The position numbers and the translations under genes are program-made. Under the pieces are notes generated by a model. That model was not told the origin of the DNA. It searched no databases and saw only the letters and a program-made list of their open reading frames with translations. A stretch of DNA of 64,000 nt, taken from Paragonimus westermani. Lineage: Eukaryota > Platyhelminthes > Trematoda > Plagiorchiida > Troglotrematidae. The stretch lies in contig QNGE01001229.1 in the NCBI GenBank assembly GCA_008508345.1, positions 86,197-150,196 on the forward strand, read 5' to 3'. Shown here piece by piece: positions 8,800-22,369 of this stretch (position 1 is its first letter; each line of letters starts with the position of its first letter).

Positions 8800-11555
8800 T
8801 GGTTCGTCAAGTTACCTGAATCGCTGTCGCCATAAATCACCGAGAAAATCTCGTCTTGTTCATTGGTTAGACTATAGCTGGTTCTGCTTGGTTTAGTGTC
8901 ACCAAATTTAATTCAGTTATGTCCACAAACCGCTTCATAACCGAAATGATTTGCCATTACTTCGAGAGAGATGCGCATTTACAGGACACGTTGCGGTTAA
9001 GTGGAGATGTTTTGTTCGCTTATTTTATCAATGGCTGTCTGGGGAAACTATAAGACGCATTCAATCAGAAAAATTAGCCATCCAAGGCCTGTTTATGTGT
9101 TGCAGTGTTCTTCATGCTAAAGGCTAACCGAGACTATTCGGACTGAAGTGCCGTTATGAGCGACTACTGTGCAAAGCCCTGTCCGATGAACACTTTTCAT
9201 CTACGCCTGATTAGTTAATCGGTGATGTGGGAAGTTTTACCCTATGATCAACAATTTTCTAACGGCCTTATCACGCCTGTATGTACTAACATGTGTTAAG
9301 GTTCAGCCTATCGGTTTGTTACCGCAAACTAAGCCGATCAAAATGAGTCGGCGACGAGTCCCATCACCCGCTGTCGCCCACTTGTGGATCGGACATCCTC
9401 CCTAAATTCCTATCCAGACGGGTTTCGGTAGTGTATCACAACCCGCCTTTCTGTATCCCCATTACAGGAAAGTAAGTGGCGGAAAATGATGACAATACAC
9501 CTTTTCGCGTATGCCACTTATCGAGAACCACGAAGTATTCGCAACAACTCAAGGCAACACTAATTGCGAATGTAAGATAGTTTAAACTGGGGGCGCCGTG
9601 CTGCCTCTCGTAATGACTGAGAAGTGAATGGATTTGTAAGTGCAACCGTTGAAGACAAACAACGTATAGATATTCAGTTATGCTGTTCTCTCTTGCTTTG
9701 CTAATCTTCCAATCCAGGAAACATTTGTGTTTAAAGTGCAGTGAAGCCATACAATTTAGCCTGATCAGGATTTCTTTAATCGGTAGACGGTCAGCTAATT
9801 CTCACATTCTGTCAAAAGCTCTACCGTCAATTCTCATTCAAAATATGAATCATACTGATGGTTGTTGCTAGTGCTTTCGCCTTGGTCAACATTCAGATAG
9901 TCCTAATGAATTCGACACTTATTTCACTGGTTCCTGTTGTCAGGTGACCAAAAATTACGATAGAAATTCATTTTGCCTTATAAGTCAGTTCAAGTAACTA
10001 TCAACGCTATTCAGAACACTCAACTGGTACCTTAACCTGAATCAATGGAAACAAACGAGTGGGTTATCGATAACAAAAAATGGGCAAGTTCACAGCCTCT
10101 TAAAGTAGAATTCGTGATCGGTACCTACCTCTTCTAATGTAATTTCCTTTAGTCAATGCTCCCTTCGAAAATGGTCGGTACTGAAATGTTCACATGTTTA
10201 AAAACCAACCACCACTCAGTATTATCGTGCTGCTGAAACTGCGAATTAGACGCTTATTTAAGTTCTGAAGAACTTCCTAAAATGCACACCTCTCTGAAAC
10301 TGTTTATTCTGGTTGAGTCCAGCCGAACAATATTGTTCAGTAGAATTTGTTTGGTTATTTAAAAGTCAAATCCGCAAAATATTTGGAGGCCAAGTCAAAA
10401 CCTATTAGCTGGTCACAGCGTTCTTCATGTTTTTGGACAAATATCAAGTCCGTACAAGATCCCACACCGTCTTGCTTACAGCTACTGAGGTTGACACAAT
10501 GAGGTTGAACATAACACTAAGATGGAAAGGTTGCTGAACAATAGTGAGCCGAAAAGCAGGCTATATGAGGACAAGTCACATAAATTATGCCTTATCAGCA
10601 GATTTATATCATGATCATACCACTGGGAAGTGCACAATCGCAAATGAAACGGTGTACGCCAGTAAACAGGTAAGTCTACAGTTTTCTGGAAATTCACACT
10701 AGAAAGATTCACAGGTGGTCTATTCTAACTGTTCAAAATGCACCACAAAACGAAATAGCAAATGAGTGTATAACAGCCAAAATATGTATTTGGAAGTTCG
10801 GATGTACAGTTCCATGCACCTGGTGTTGAATTGAACGTACTGTGTTTAATTGGGGCTAAATATTTGTTCTTAGCGAATTTCTTGTAAAAAACGGTTTATT
10901 TCTTGTCAACACTTTGTTAACCCAGTTCAGTCGCTCTCCAATTCTGAGTGGCTGAGTGTAGTTATAATCATCATGCAAAGAACGTAGCATTTCTGTTTCT
11001 ATAGTCTTTGAAAAAATTGACAGGGTAACCATGGATAGTCATCACAGAAAATGTTTGTCATTATATAAAACTGCATAGGAAAAGTGGTCGGGCCTACATC
11101 TTGCTCGTCGTTACGAATGAGATACATTGGAGCAAGCGACAGCAAAAATCAAGCCCCTCTTTACTAAGCCAGTTGGAGTATCTGCCCCTGCAAATTCACA
11201 GACCTAGTTTCGGTTTGCGCATCTCCTGTTGTCACCAGTAAATGTTGAAGTGATGTGAAGCCTACTGAGGTGAAAATGAGTAACGGGTCCAATGTGTTCA
11301 AAAACGGAACATTACTTAAGTTTGGCATGTGCGCTGTTGCACTAATCGCTATTGTTTCATATTGATCATCAGATCACTCGTCCTGGACTGACAGTACTGG
11401 CTGACTAGATTTACAGGTATACTGTAAGAACTGGAACCGACTTTTGATAAACTTGTTAAAACCGGCGAAACCAAAAAGCCTGAACAACATTCACATTTGA
11501 TGACAACTGTCCTAAACTTTTAAACATTTCGATTAACTATTTTGAGAAGAAAGCA
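8800..11555. other. Non-coding, nothing recognised
   Basis: No conserved protein motif, repeat or RNA fold was recognised. ORFs at 9436-9871 overlap on opposite strands and look like chance. Confidence 0.4.
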
Positions 11556-11565
11556 CAGTACTCGT

Positions 11566-11735
11566 GTCCCACTCTTATTGGAACAGCTCTAATGAGAGCG
11601 AAACTCGAGTCTAGTGCTTCTTTTCGAAGGAGGCTGGCTGGAACGTCTGTCTGAATGCGAACGCTGAGATCAAATGTGAGTGATGGTCAACTTGAAAATG
11701 AACCAAATCCCCGACTACTCATCAGTAATCATTTG
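11566..11735 (+). repeat. Hammerhead-bearing SINE-like repeat, 5' damaged
   Basis: The body matches the 59.4-kb copy and, in reverse, the 59.2-kb copy. Landmarks are GAGAGCGAAACTCGAGTC, CTAGTGCTTCTTTTCGAAGG and GGCTGGCTGGAACGTCTGTC. The 3' end reads ccgactactcatca. The 3' half of a hammerhead is perfect: stem II GCTCT/AGAGC with loop AATG (11586-11599), GAAA at 11600-11603, palindromic stem III ACTCGAGT, and C17 at 11611. The CUGAUGA strand is replaced by TTGGAACA, so it cannot cleave. No A or B box is clear upstream. Confidence 0.7.
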
Positions 11736-11739
11736 TGAT

Positions 11740-14700
11740 TGTTTGTCTTTTTTTACAGACTCAACGATGTTCGTGGACCTCTGCCCATGTTAAGAGCACT
11801 AGCTGAAATTTTACAGACACTCATTTTAACTTAAGCTGCCAACTGGTGTTATACTTTCCCATTAAAAGATAAGGTAAGATAGGTAGCATTACTTTACTAT
11901 CCAAAATTCGTCGCAAACGTTCGCCTGGTTTCGTTTTTTCGCAACTCATCATGTACGAAGGCCCAGGCCACGCACCGTACCATTGGATCACACGGTGTTC
12001 AAAATCTGTAGTACCCCCATATCTCCAGCACTCACCTCTGCCTAACAGAACACCTCAACGTAATGTATTCATTCGATATAGGTAAGTCACACAGACCTCT
12101 GCCTAAAAAATAGGATTGAGGAACGTTGATAAGTGGTTCAAGTGAAACATGCAGTTTCAAGCTGATCGAGGAGCCTATATCACAGGGTGATCGGTTCGTG
12201 GTATTGTGTAACCCTGTGGAAGGATAAGGCAAACTGAGCACGTCTCAAAATCGTCCTGGGTCAATCCGTGATAGTTAGACCGTGCCTAGTCTGCAGTCTG
12301 AGGCGGTGCGATGAACAACGTACTAGTCCCAGTTCTGACTGCAGCAAGGTGATCGAACCTCCTGGTTAGTGGTTTCGTCGCAGCAGGCTTGGAGTCTATA
12401 AGAAAACAATCACCATGAGCAAAATAAGCGCTGGTAAAGTTTTCTCAATCATATTCTGCACGTTTTTAATAATAACACGAAGGTAACCAGGAAACTACTA
12501 GGTAGCTTACACTGAAAAGGAAGGCAAGCAGACATACATGTAAATGATTAGTGTAAAAGGTCCAAATAAGAATCTGCAAGATGATTCGGTCAGTTTAAAT
12601 GTTATGTGTGCTGTGCGTTTCCAGTGTAAACATAAGAGTTTGACGGTACATTTTTTTTTACATTAAACCGTGGATGCATGACGTTAAAAAACTGTTCTGG
12701 CCAACGTGTTTACCGACCAATCGCAGTCGACTGTCGCCAACCTGAAAGGCTCACGTGCCACGTGAAGCATACACGCCGTCGAAAAACAGATGAAGGGGAG
12801 TATAGTACGAGTTCGATTGCATGTATACAGTAGTTGATAGTTCCAGGGCAGAGAAAGATTTGACTGCAACCAAGATAACCGAGGGATAATGTAACTTTTG
12901 TGTTCTGTACTGTTATGTGAAGATATCGGCCGCAGATCAAACATTGTTAGTCAGTTCAGTGCGATCATAGTTTAACTGTGTTTAAGCATGTGTCACAGGT
13001 ACTTGTACTAGGCTTACTTTCTGGTCATCATCGTGATATGCTCTGGAAAGACATGTCAAGTCAATTCAAACCAATAAGCATTTTATGTAAGCAGTAGATA
13101 TTTATTTGGTTTGAGCTCACGTCTTCAACGAACAAATAACTGGCACACGCATTACCAGTTTTCTTAACAAAATATATACAATGGTAGCTCTTCAGAAAGT
13201 ACCAAGCTGTACTAAGACAACAACAAGTGGATATAGGAAAGAAATCGTTTAACGACTTACTACTCATTTATTGAAGAGGGGAAAATAGGTTGATGCACTT
13301 GGCAGCGGAGACGACAGATGGGAAAATGATTTTCTGTGTGGATTTGCCACGATTGATAACGTGGTTGGACTCATATAGCTGATCAGTATTAAAGTGAAAC
13401 CAGCCAGTTTTTTATGCTATCGGATATCTGCTGAGGTCGTAACACCTCTTTGAACAAGTACACAAAACTGAGCAAAGTTTAGTACAAACTGTAAAGTAAA
13501 GCATCTAATGCAACGGTGGTGCATACGAGCCAAACGCAGATACTACTTTGTGACACAAAGTTTGGGGATGATTTCATTTCGACCCTAATAAAATTCACCT
13601 TGCTATAAATGACGCTTCACGGTTGACCGATAGAAAAACGAAGTGACAACTACTTAAGGTATACTGATCTAAGAAGAGATATACATTTTAATAACAAAAA
13701 ATCATGGACTTTTGCATTAAGTAACGAGAATAAGGCAGCGTGACATTAAGAAATCGAAATTGTGAACTGGTGAGAAACCAACCAGATAAACGTGTCTACC
13801 TGGCTGTTTCATAGCGGTACTAGACAAATGCAAATCTACGCGACAGAAATGGCGGTCGTTTAAAAAGCATGACGGAAGTAGAATTAATTGCGTTCTGTGA
13901 ATTCACGAACAGCAAACTTGTTTGCCCACTGAACTCAACAAGCCCAACCCTATTAGAAAGTGACCACGAGTGAGCAAAATGGAAATAAATGTTGAACAAC
14001 AATTTTCGTAGGAGATTTCAAAAACGTTTCTCGATGCTTCTTGCAATATCTATTTAGCGCAAGATGTGTTCCAAATTTTCTAGTGTTTATCTTTATAGAA
14101 GTCAAATTAAGTATGCAAACTTATAGAAAATCTTGAAAGTCCAGTAAATAAATCTTAATTTTATTACTGAGTTAAACGTCGAATTAGATAATTTAATAGT
14201 GGCTTTTCGATCATTTTCAAATTAAACGATGTGTAAGCGGTCTATCTGAAGTTAAAAATGTCTTCCTTCGATGATGCAAAATTAAACGCTCTTATCTTGG
14301 AACGGACCACTGACAATCGAGATTTCAGGCAAACGGGAGGAAGGATCACTTTGGATTAAAACGCGATGTTTAAAACCCAAGAGATAATCCATCTGGTTTA
14401 CCCGCAGTGTACAGCTTAATTTATCCCAGCCAATGACAGTATTCAGCTATCACTAGTGTTACCGCAGTTCACATAAGCACATATAAAATAAAACGGATCT
14501 CAACACAAAACTAATGCCTGTCGAAGCCAACCAGGTGGCTATTTTGATATTTCAGAGAACACTACACTCGTAGGGACACAGTGAACAGAATAACACTCAC
14601 AGGAATCTGACAAGAACAGGTTAGTAAAACTGCGACTCACTGGCTGTGATTTGCAAGAGATTGACGGTTAGCGTCACACTCAGAATGAACAAACCAAGGT

Positions 14701-17700
14701 GATGTTGCTGTGGATTTCTGGGTACATTGTTTTTCCGCGACTCTTTAATATCAGCACTTACTCATCTGTCAACCATTCTTAATTTGTCCTTTATTCATCG
14801 AAGCAATACAGAAATATTCTATTGCATCCGGTCCACCACTCGAACAACATAAAAATAACTAATGAATGATCAGAATGTAGATGGTTTTGGCATGAGTCAA
14901 CATTCACTTAAGAAAGTTGGATTGATGCCATCAACAGTAGCACATGATGGATCACTTCATTTACCAGCTGTCCTGTATTTAATTGGATAGAAGTTAACTG
15001 ATCTTGCTTAAGTACTGCTAATTATGGGAGCTGGTGGTGTATTCTGCAAGATTATCCGCCTCAAATAGGAAATTAAGACGTGTGGGAACAAAGAACAGCT
15101 GTTCGTTCAATGGACGGTTGGCAGTTTTCGCAAATTCCGTAAACTATGCTCACTGGCATACCCATAGTAAAACCAATCGGCATTGTTCTCGATGAGTGAG
15201 TAGTCATCAAATTCTTACTTGCTTATAAAGTTGCAGAGAGGAGAACCGAAGAATTTTCAATTAAACTACAACCGTTCTGCGGGCCGCATACTGGAAACTG
15301 CCCTGTGCTTTTTTAAAACTGTACGTCAGACGGATCATCAAGGACTCTTAAGCCGTAATTTTGCTTGCGAGAAGTAAAGCTAAGCGTGGTTCTGAATTTT
15401 TGTTCTTGAACTGGTCGGAAGACCAGAGCATCGATTGCGAGCCACTCCGGCTGAGCGTTTAGTCGGATGAACGGAACTTTAATCACAAGAATCGTTGCCA
15501 CGCCACACAACAGCCCGTGAAATACATGGAAATTGAGGTCCACAAATAAGGTGGGTTTAAAGATAACACCGTGAACCCGACGGTGAAGAGATTCAATGAA
15601 CTGACAAAGTCTGTTAATAATGTGGTGACCGGCCGGAGTTGAACACGCGAGAGAACACGCAGAGAATGAACACAAGAATGCAGCTGAAACGAGAAGGGTT
15701 ATGGTTGGTAATAGAAACCCATAATATTATGACATATGCAACAGCAGTCGCAGCCATTTTTCCTCGTGTCAGTCAACTTAATAATAGTGTTTTGGCCTCA
15801 CTGTTGAAGTCTACGTTTTTAAGACGAACATTACTAAGAACCGGCTGTCCCTGGATGTTGTAACCTTAACAACGTCATCGACAAACACAAACTTCAGCGC
15901 ACTTGATGCCCTCAGATTTAATTGCAGGTCTGGCCTGTATACTGTAGCCAACAGCAAGTTGCTGCTGGTGAGTGTTGGTCGCCGGCAGGACATTAGGCTG
16001 CTTTTTCCAGTTGTAGACATTACATTTTAAGTTCTTCTAGAGAACGGCTCCTGTTACATCTCAGTGTACTCTATGAAAACTAACGTGATACGCACATACG
16101 GATTTTGAAAAATGCTAATCACCCAGTACCTTTCATTGTTCCCAAATAGTTGCTAGCTGGTTTCAAGACAACTTAGTTACAGACTACTGTCTTCTTCTGA
16201 CTCGAACTTTGATGCCTATTTTTCAAGACCATGTAGAAAGGCTACTATGAATCGAGCGGACATTTGTGAAGGACTAAAAGCTTGTAGCTATTTGTTACCG
16301 CAAATGTGTATGGTTTCTTAACTGTAGAGATGACCCAGCACGAGAAGATGCTGGAAATGCTCCCATTTTACGGGCCTTCTTAATTCCAGCGCCGTTGTCA
16401 CGCAAGGGTACATGAACCTACGGATTTTCTGTTTTTCCAAAAGGAAAGTGGAAAAGTTTTCAAGCTACTGCTGATCGACTTGTAAGAATGAACAAATATG
16501 TCTTTGTTTGGCACTACTGTGTGAAAGCACTTTTCCGACGTTTCTAATCAAGGAAACTTACGTTCTTCGCTATGTACAAAGGTGTAAATGGATCTCAAAA
16601 ACTCTTCTGCTCCAAGAAATTGATGACAAGACCTTGCTATCTCAAAGAAACATAAGGGAAGTTAACCGACTTGGCGAGAAGTGAAGTTGACGAAGCTGGT
16701 ATTATCCTCAGCATCACGAGCATCATGAAGAACATATTGTACCATGGGTGACACGGCAATTCCCAGTTGATTCAGTCTAAAACACGCAACACGCAAGAAG
16801 ATACCAGAAGACGGCGTTTTACTAAAAACGGAAGCTGTGACGTCACCCAAAAATCTTCTTCCAGGGTGGCCACAAGCTAAGTTAGTATCAACCACGGTTC
16901 GTAGTGCCAAAGAATACACGTCAACCACATGATTTGTAGTTTTGGTGCCTTGCTTTCATCTTAAAGAAGCATGGCCCCAGTGACCTGAGCTTCTGGCGGG
17001 ATGACCAATACACATTACCTTAGAATAAACGGCACTGAAGGGCGTGGACTGAGGGATTTTCTCTGCTGACAGACATTTCCATCAGTGTAAGCAATCTGTG
17101 ATAGTAATTTATGGATCCATTAGATGTTCGTGTTCAGGAAAATGAGTGAGTCAGCGTGATCTCACCTTTACCACCAACTGTGTTACATCTGAATGATGGT
17201 TATCCATTGAAGAGTAAAGTAAAATGGAGGCGGCAGTTCTGATGGAAGCCAGACAGGTAATGTGTAAAAAGCACAGAGAGCATGGCAGGAAAATAAAACT
17301 GTGGAAAAAAAGTGGAAGAAGAAATGAGTAGTGTCGCTGAACCTGGGTTTTTTCAACCAACAATTAAACGGCAGTTTAAATTTACCACAATACTTTTATA
17401 CCATTGCTAAAATTCATACCGTAAGCAACACCATCGACATTAAAAGTTTGTGTGATTAAGTGTTTCGCGGTTGACTACCGAAAGCAGCACTTCTCAAATC
17501 AGTTATAACAGAACCAATATTTTAGATATCCAAAAACAGTGTGTTCTTTTCAAGATTGTATGGTTTTTGACTTGACTTCCATTTGGGGCAAAACCGTGAG
17601 CTACATATAAGCTCAAAGCAAAACCGAGTGAGTCAAGTGTTTTTATTTGAAATAAAACATCCGACTTAACTTCTGACCGGAAATTTTGTAACCACGTATG

Positions 17701-20700
17701 AGTGGTATTCAGTTCGGAAAGAATAAATGTCACAACTTCTTTGCTTGCAACCACACAACTATTTCGATTCGCATTTCTGACGAACATTAGAGGAGTTGAT
17801 CAATTTACACTGAGCGCTTGTCACGTTTAGTAATAGCGTTCTTTTTCGTAGGGAACTTACAGCCTGCTGTTATCAAAAAGAGGCACCAGCTATACGTTCT
17901 GTTCCTGCTGGAACCCATCAGTAGCACATATCTCGGTGGCAGTTAACATTTCACTTGTGGCAATGGTTAGTTTATTTGGTCAGCCTCAGCAGTATGGTTG
18001 CAGAAACAAACTTGCGATCAGTACACAGTCCATCAAGGACTGTGTTGACAGTTTGAAAAAACATTTTGTGAAAGGCGAGCGACAGTGACTCAGAGGGACA
18101 GTTGTAGGCTGGCAAGATGATTCAGTTGGAGCATCAGTTGTTATCTGGTCAATTTAAGGGAGTGGATTGACCTTTTTTGTTCACAATGCCGCTGATCTAA
18201 TCTACAAGAGCTTATCACAGAGACATTGACCACTCATGGGTTCCGCCCAGAATGAGTAAATAACTGAAAACACTTCTGGTCTGATTTAATCTTTTCACAA
18301 TGTCAATACTGTCGTTTTCACGGTGAGTTCAAGGCCTGAAGCCCCACTTCCGTTTTGTTCAACTATCTACTGCAGTCCGTATGGTGTATTTGATCAGACG
18401 TAGCGATGACACAAACGACAGGCTTTGCAAAATAACTCTTGCAAAGAATAACTAGTACTCAGCAAAGGTTACCTGTGCGATCAGTATTGACAACCAAGTG
18501 AATGTGACTAACTGTAGGAACTGAGGTCAGTAGAATTTTCTTCCTCGTCGTAGATCCGCTTCAGCTAGCTGATACTAGGTGGTGGTGGCCATTTGTTTTG
18601 CCCATTTATGTAGAATGTACGTGTGTGATCTGAACGTTAGACACCACCTACTCAATTGCGGTTTGTGTCAGCGAATATCCATTAATAACACTGCTAATAT
18701 ATTACTAGAGAAATACTAACAAATAAACCGGTACAATCATGGGAGGCTCACATGTTTTATATTTTCTATTTTCTAAGCCCTATGAAGCTGCGAAAATTGA
18801 TTAACACTTGTTGCCTCCACAAGCTCTCGGTGTTTAGGTTCCTCTAACTTCTATCACAACTGTGATTTGTTCTCCAGCTTAATCCGAACGATTCACCTAA
18901 TGAACTCAGTCTTACGTGGCATGAGCAGCATTCACATTTGTACTCAGCTTACACATTCAGTTGCACTTTTTAGGCGGTCAACTTAGAAAACGTTCAGCAG
19001 ACTAGGGGTTTGTTCCTGTCAAAGCTCATTGCCAGTGTATATTTCTTTTGCAACCAAGATCTGTGCTGCAGTCAACAGTCACCTGAGTAGACCATGTTGA
19101 CGATTTTGTGTTAACTCCACTTCAGATTGTCGTATACATTCAGACGGGTGGTTGCTGACTCCCTCCGCGCGTTGTCAGAGAGTCAAATCGGCACTCAAGC
19201 GTGCCTGTATTTGAAAGTCATAGTATGAACAGTCAACAATAGCCGGTTGAGAGGAGAGTTTTCATTGACAATCAGCTCCAACAAGAGTGAAAAAGGATGC
19301 TCAAGTTCCAGAGAGAATGTTCATTCGAAAGGATAGTTTATCCATCGTGAATGTTCTTAGGTTTTTGATAGTGAAATCCCCAGTTGTCTATCAATAGAGC
19401 AGCAGCTATGTGAGAAACGTGGTTAGGGTGTGAACAAAAACGATAAGCGTTTCGTACCATTGTTAGGCAACCTGCCCAGCGTAACTTTCTCGTTTCGTGA
19501 ATAGTGGAAATCAGTTACTTCCAGCATACTTCGATTGAACCTCCCCCCCATTGAGTTAATCGATTTACTGATTGTTGACGATGCGGTCATCTTTTGTAAT
19601 GATTTGTGCCCGTGGATTAGTTTGGTATGGGTTGCGTTAGGGATTACAAACAAACGTTCATCATTCGAACTAAACCTTAATGGCAGTTGACTGCTACAGA
19701 CGATTTACGGTATCAAGCTGACGACGGAAACTAAGTACGAAATCGCACAGATTGCATGAATCGCGAGAATACTCAAAACCGAACATCAATTTTTTTCAAC
19801 CCTGGATTTTCTCTGAATCATTTGGCTGTCTTTATTAAATGAGATCTATCTTTCAACTAAATGATGCATCCATTCAACTCCCGCCATAGTAAGCTATCAA
19901 TCAACCTCACGTTGTGGCTGAGAATGCAAATTGAGAAAATCGTTTAACTGAATCTGAACACCTCATGTCAAAACCTTAAATATTTGTGATTGCATGGAAG
20001 CCGTTCATGGGAACAGTCGTTCAACTATATGCTAACTGCAGTGCTGCTAACCGTCAACCAAACGCAAATATACATTTTCGTCTACCCTCAAATCACTAAC
20101 TAGCTATGTGCGTCCAAAAACTGGCAGATCTGTCCTTGAAACTACCGCAGTTTAGATTTTTTCCTTGTTTTCTGTTCGTTATCCATGGAAACAAAGCCTC
20201 CTAGTCTTAGCAGTGTGTTCACACAGACGTGTCAAACTAGCTTAGTCGACATTCAACTTTTATGACTTATGCTGCTGTTAGTTTCACACCTCTGAATCAG
20301 TTTAGATGAAAATTTGAGGAAATGAGCAAATTCGCACACGACTTTATCGACGGACTCAATTCAATTTAAAGAACTGTTTTTCTCATCTCAAAACAGCAAC
20401 TTTTTCTTCCTATTCTCTTGACCATACTCCACTTCCGACAAACACCTACTCCATACGTGATGGTTGAATGGAACGGGAAACGGATAAGGTTGTTTTGATT
20501 TGTGTTTTGTGATTTACACTTTCCGATGGTCAACCAGGTTTTCACTGTCACTCCAACACACTTATGTATTGTGATTCTGGCAAATTCAGTTTGTTTCATT
20601 TTTACGCAGTTCGCAAAAATTCCAACAATATTGACATATACCTGCAACCTATGTACTTCCCAGTTGGGCTAGCAGACACTCATCGTGAGGGCGTGGCCAC

Positions 20701-22200
20701 AACTGGTGCGCATATTACGTACGGAGTGAGTTTGTTTGTGTAGTTTTTCATCCGTGTAGTCCGACAATGTTTCACTTTAGTTCCGGTGCCGTAAGGCAAC
20801 ATCACATCTAACAACTCTGAATTTTTCGACAGAATTCATTAGGTTAGTCCAAGCTAGGTCGACCACAAAAGATTGTGCACCGCATCGTGATGACTGAGGT
20901 CACGTATTCAATTTATGAAATGAGTTCCCAGAGGACAAGATAACGAACTGCTGGAATCAGGTTGCGTTCAACTTAAAGGGTGTGGTTACGGAACAGAATT
21001 TGAGTTCTGATGTGGTTCACATTTCTTAGCTGATTTAACTAAGAAGATAAGTCATTTCAATTCAATAGTTTTTGAGTAAGTTTTCGAAGTGAACGCGGTT
21101 AATCTAGAAAATCGACTGAAGAACTTCACATCTTGTCTGCACACATATGTACACCTCTACAATATTGCGTTCGGTTGATCCAAAATAGCTAATACTCGCG
21201 AGTTTTCATAAGTAATAAACACAACTTTTGGTAATGGCAATAAGTCAGTTACATGAAGGGGTCCTCATGACTACCATGTGGTGTAGTTGAACAAGTTTTA
21301 TGATTGACCTCTCTACTGCCAATTTCAGTATAGCTGTCCTCTGTAATGGTGCGCTCGAATGATAAAACATGTGGGTTGTGAAACTTATGACAAAAAGCGC
21401 AGTAACCTACTATCCTGGGGTGGAAAGTTGAAGATTATAGCCTCAGTCTTCTGGAATATTGACTATATACAAGTCTACCGTGTTCCGGTTAGCAAATTTA
21501 ACATGTGTGGTACGTAAGAACTCAAGCATTTTCCAAAATATGAACTTGCTTGTCTTTAATTTATAAAGAACCCTTGAATTCACCTAGCCTACTTCACCCA
21601 GATCCAAAAAGTGAAGTTTCTTGAAGATAATTTGTTACGCTCACTTCCAGTAAAGAGCAGTAATCTTACACACACCACAAGTCAGCAATAAACTCCTATC
21701 AGGATAGTACTTAGTTTTTCTATAGTAAGATTCAGGCTGAAAGAAGAAATACCAGTTAACCAATATTTTCGCTCCCAGAAAACCTTTCCCAGCTGTTTGT
21801 GTACTAATTCTACTTTTAATATAAACAAGCTTTATCGTGATCTATCTTAGCTGATGTATTGAATGCTGTCAACAACTTCACATATTTCAGAGAGTTAGGT
21901 GGCTTTCTGAGATAAACTTTGCAAGCAGTCTTTAAATAGCTCAATCTCAACTGGTTGAGAGATTTTATATGCCTTTGTTTTCACTCCAAAGCGTAGCTTA
22001 TGCCAGTCACCTACGGATTGTGAGTATTTACACAAGAAACATAATGAAGGAAGGTTAAACTAAATTCTATATAACAAATCATGAAAAAGTTTAAGATAAT
22101 AAACAGCGCCGTTTCATTTCCTATGTATTTTGAAGGTATCCATGTTTTTTCTATCCTCAGTCCTGTAACTGATCCAAGCAATTATGATACATGATATTCA
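11740..22200. other. Long non-coding stretch, nothing recognised
   Basis: About 10 kb without a recognisable gene or shared repeat. The longest frame (15313-15675, minus, 120 codons) is of a length expected by chance at this base composition and resembles no family that I know. Confidence 0.4.
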
Positions 22201-22213
22201 TGAACTCACTTAC

Positions 22214-22363
22214 TGATTGAACGTAGTCTGTTCTCAGTTTTGTTGATGTACTAGCCTTCAGGTTTGGTTGGAATGAAGCTTCTGCATTCGGAAGTTTTCT
22301 AGATTCGTCTATTTCTGTAATACTCCAATGCACATTTGGCTTCGAGCATTTGGCAGTGAGCAA
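22214..22363 (-). other. Possible coding exon, unidentified
   Basis: The frame on the minus strand has an ordinary protein-like composition (begins LTAKCSKPNVHWSITEIDES) and runs into a consensus splice donor GTAAGT (GT at 22213-22212) in phase 0. An acceptor-like ACTAG lies just upstream of it. The peptide matches no family I recognise. A 67-codon frame is common by chance, so this is only a candidate. Confidence 0.18.
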
Positions 22364-22369
22364 CCTAGT

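Noticed and set aside
15313..15675. 120-codon minus-strand ORF
   Set aside because: This length is expected by chance several times in 64 kb of six-frame sequence. No domain or splice context was recognised.
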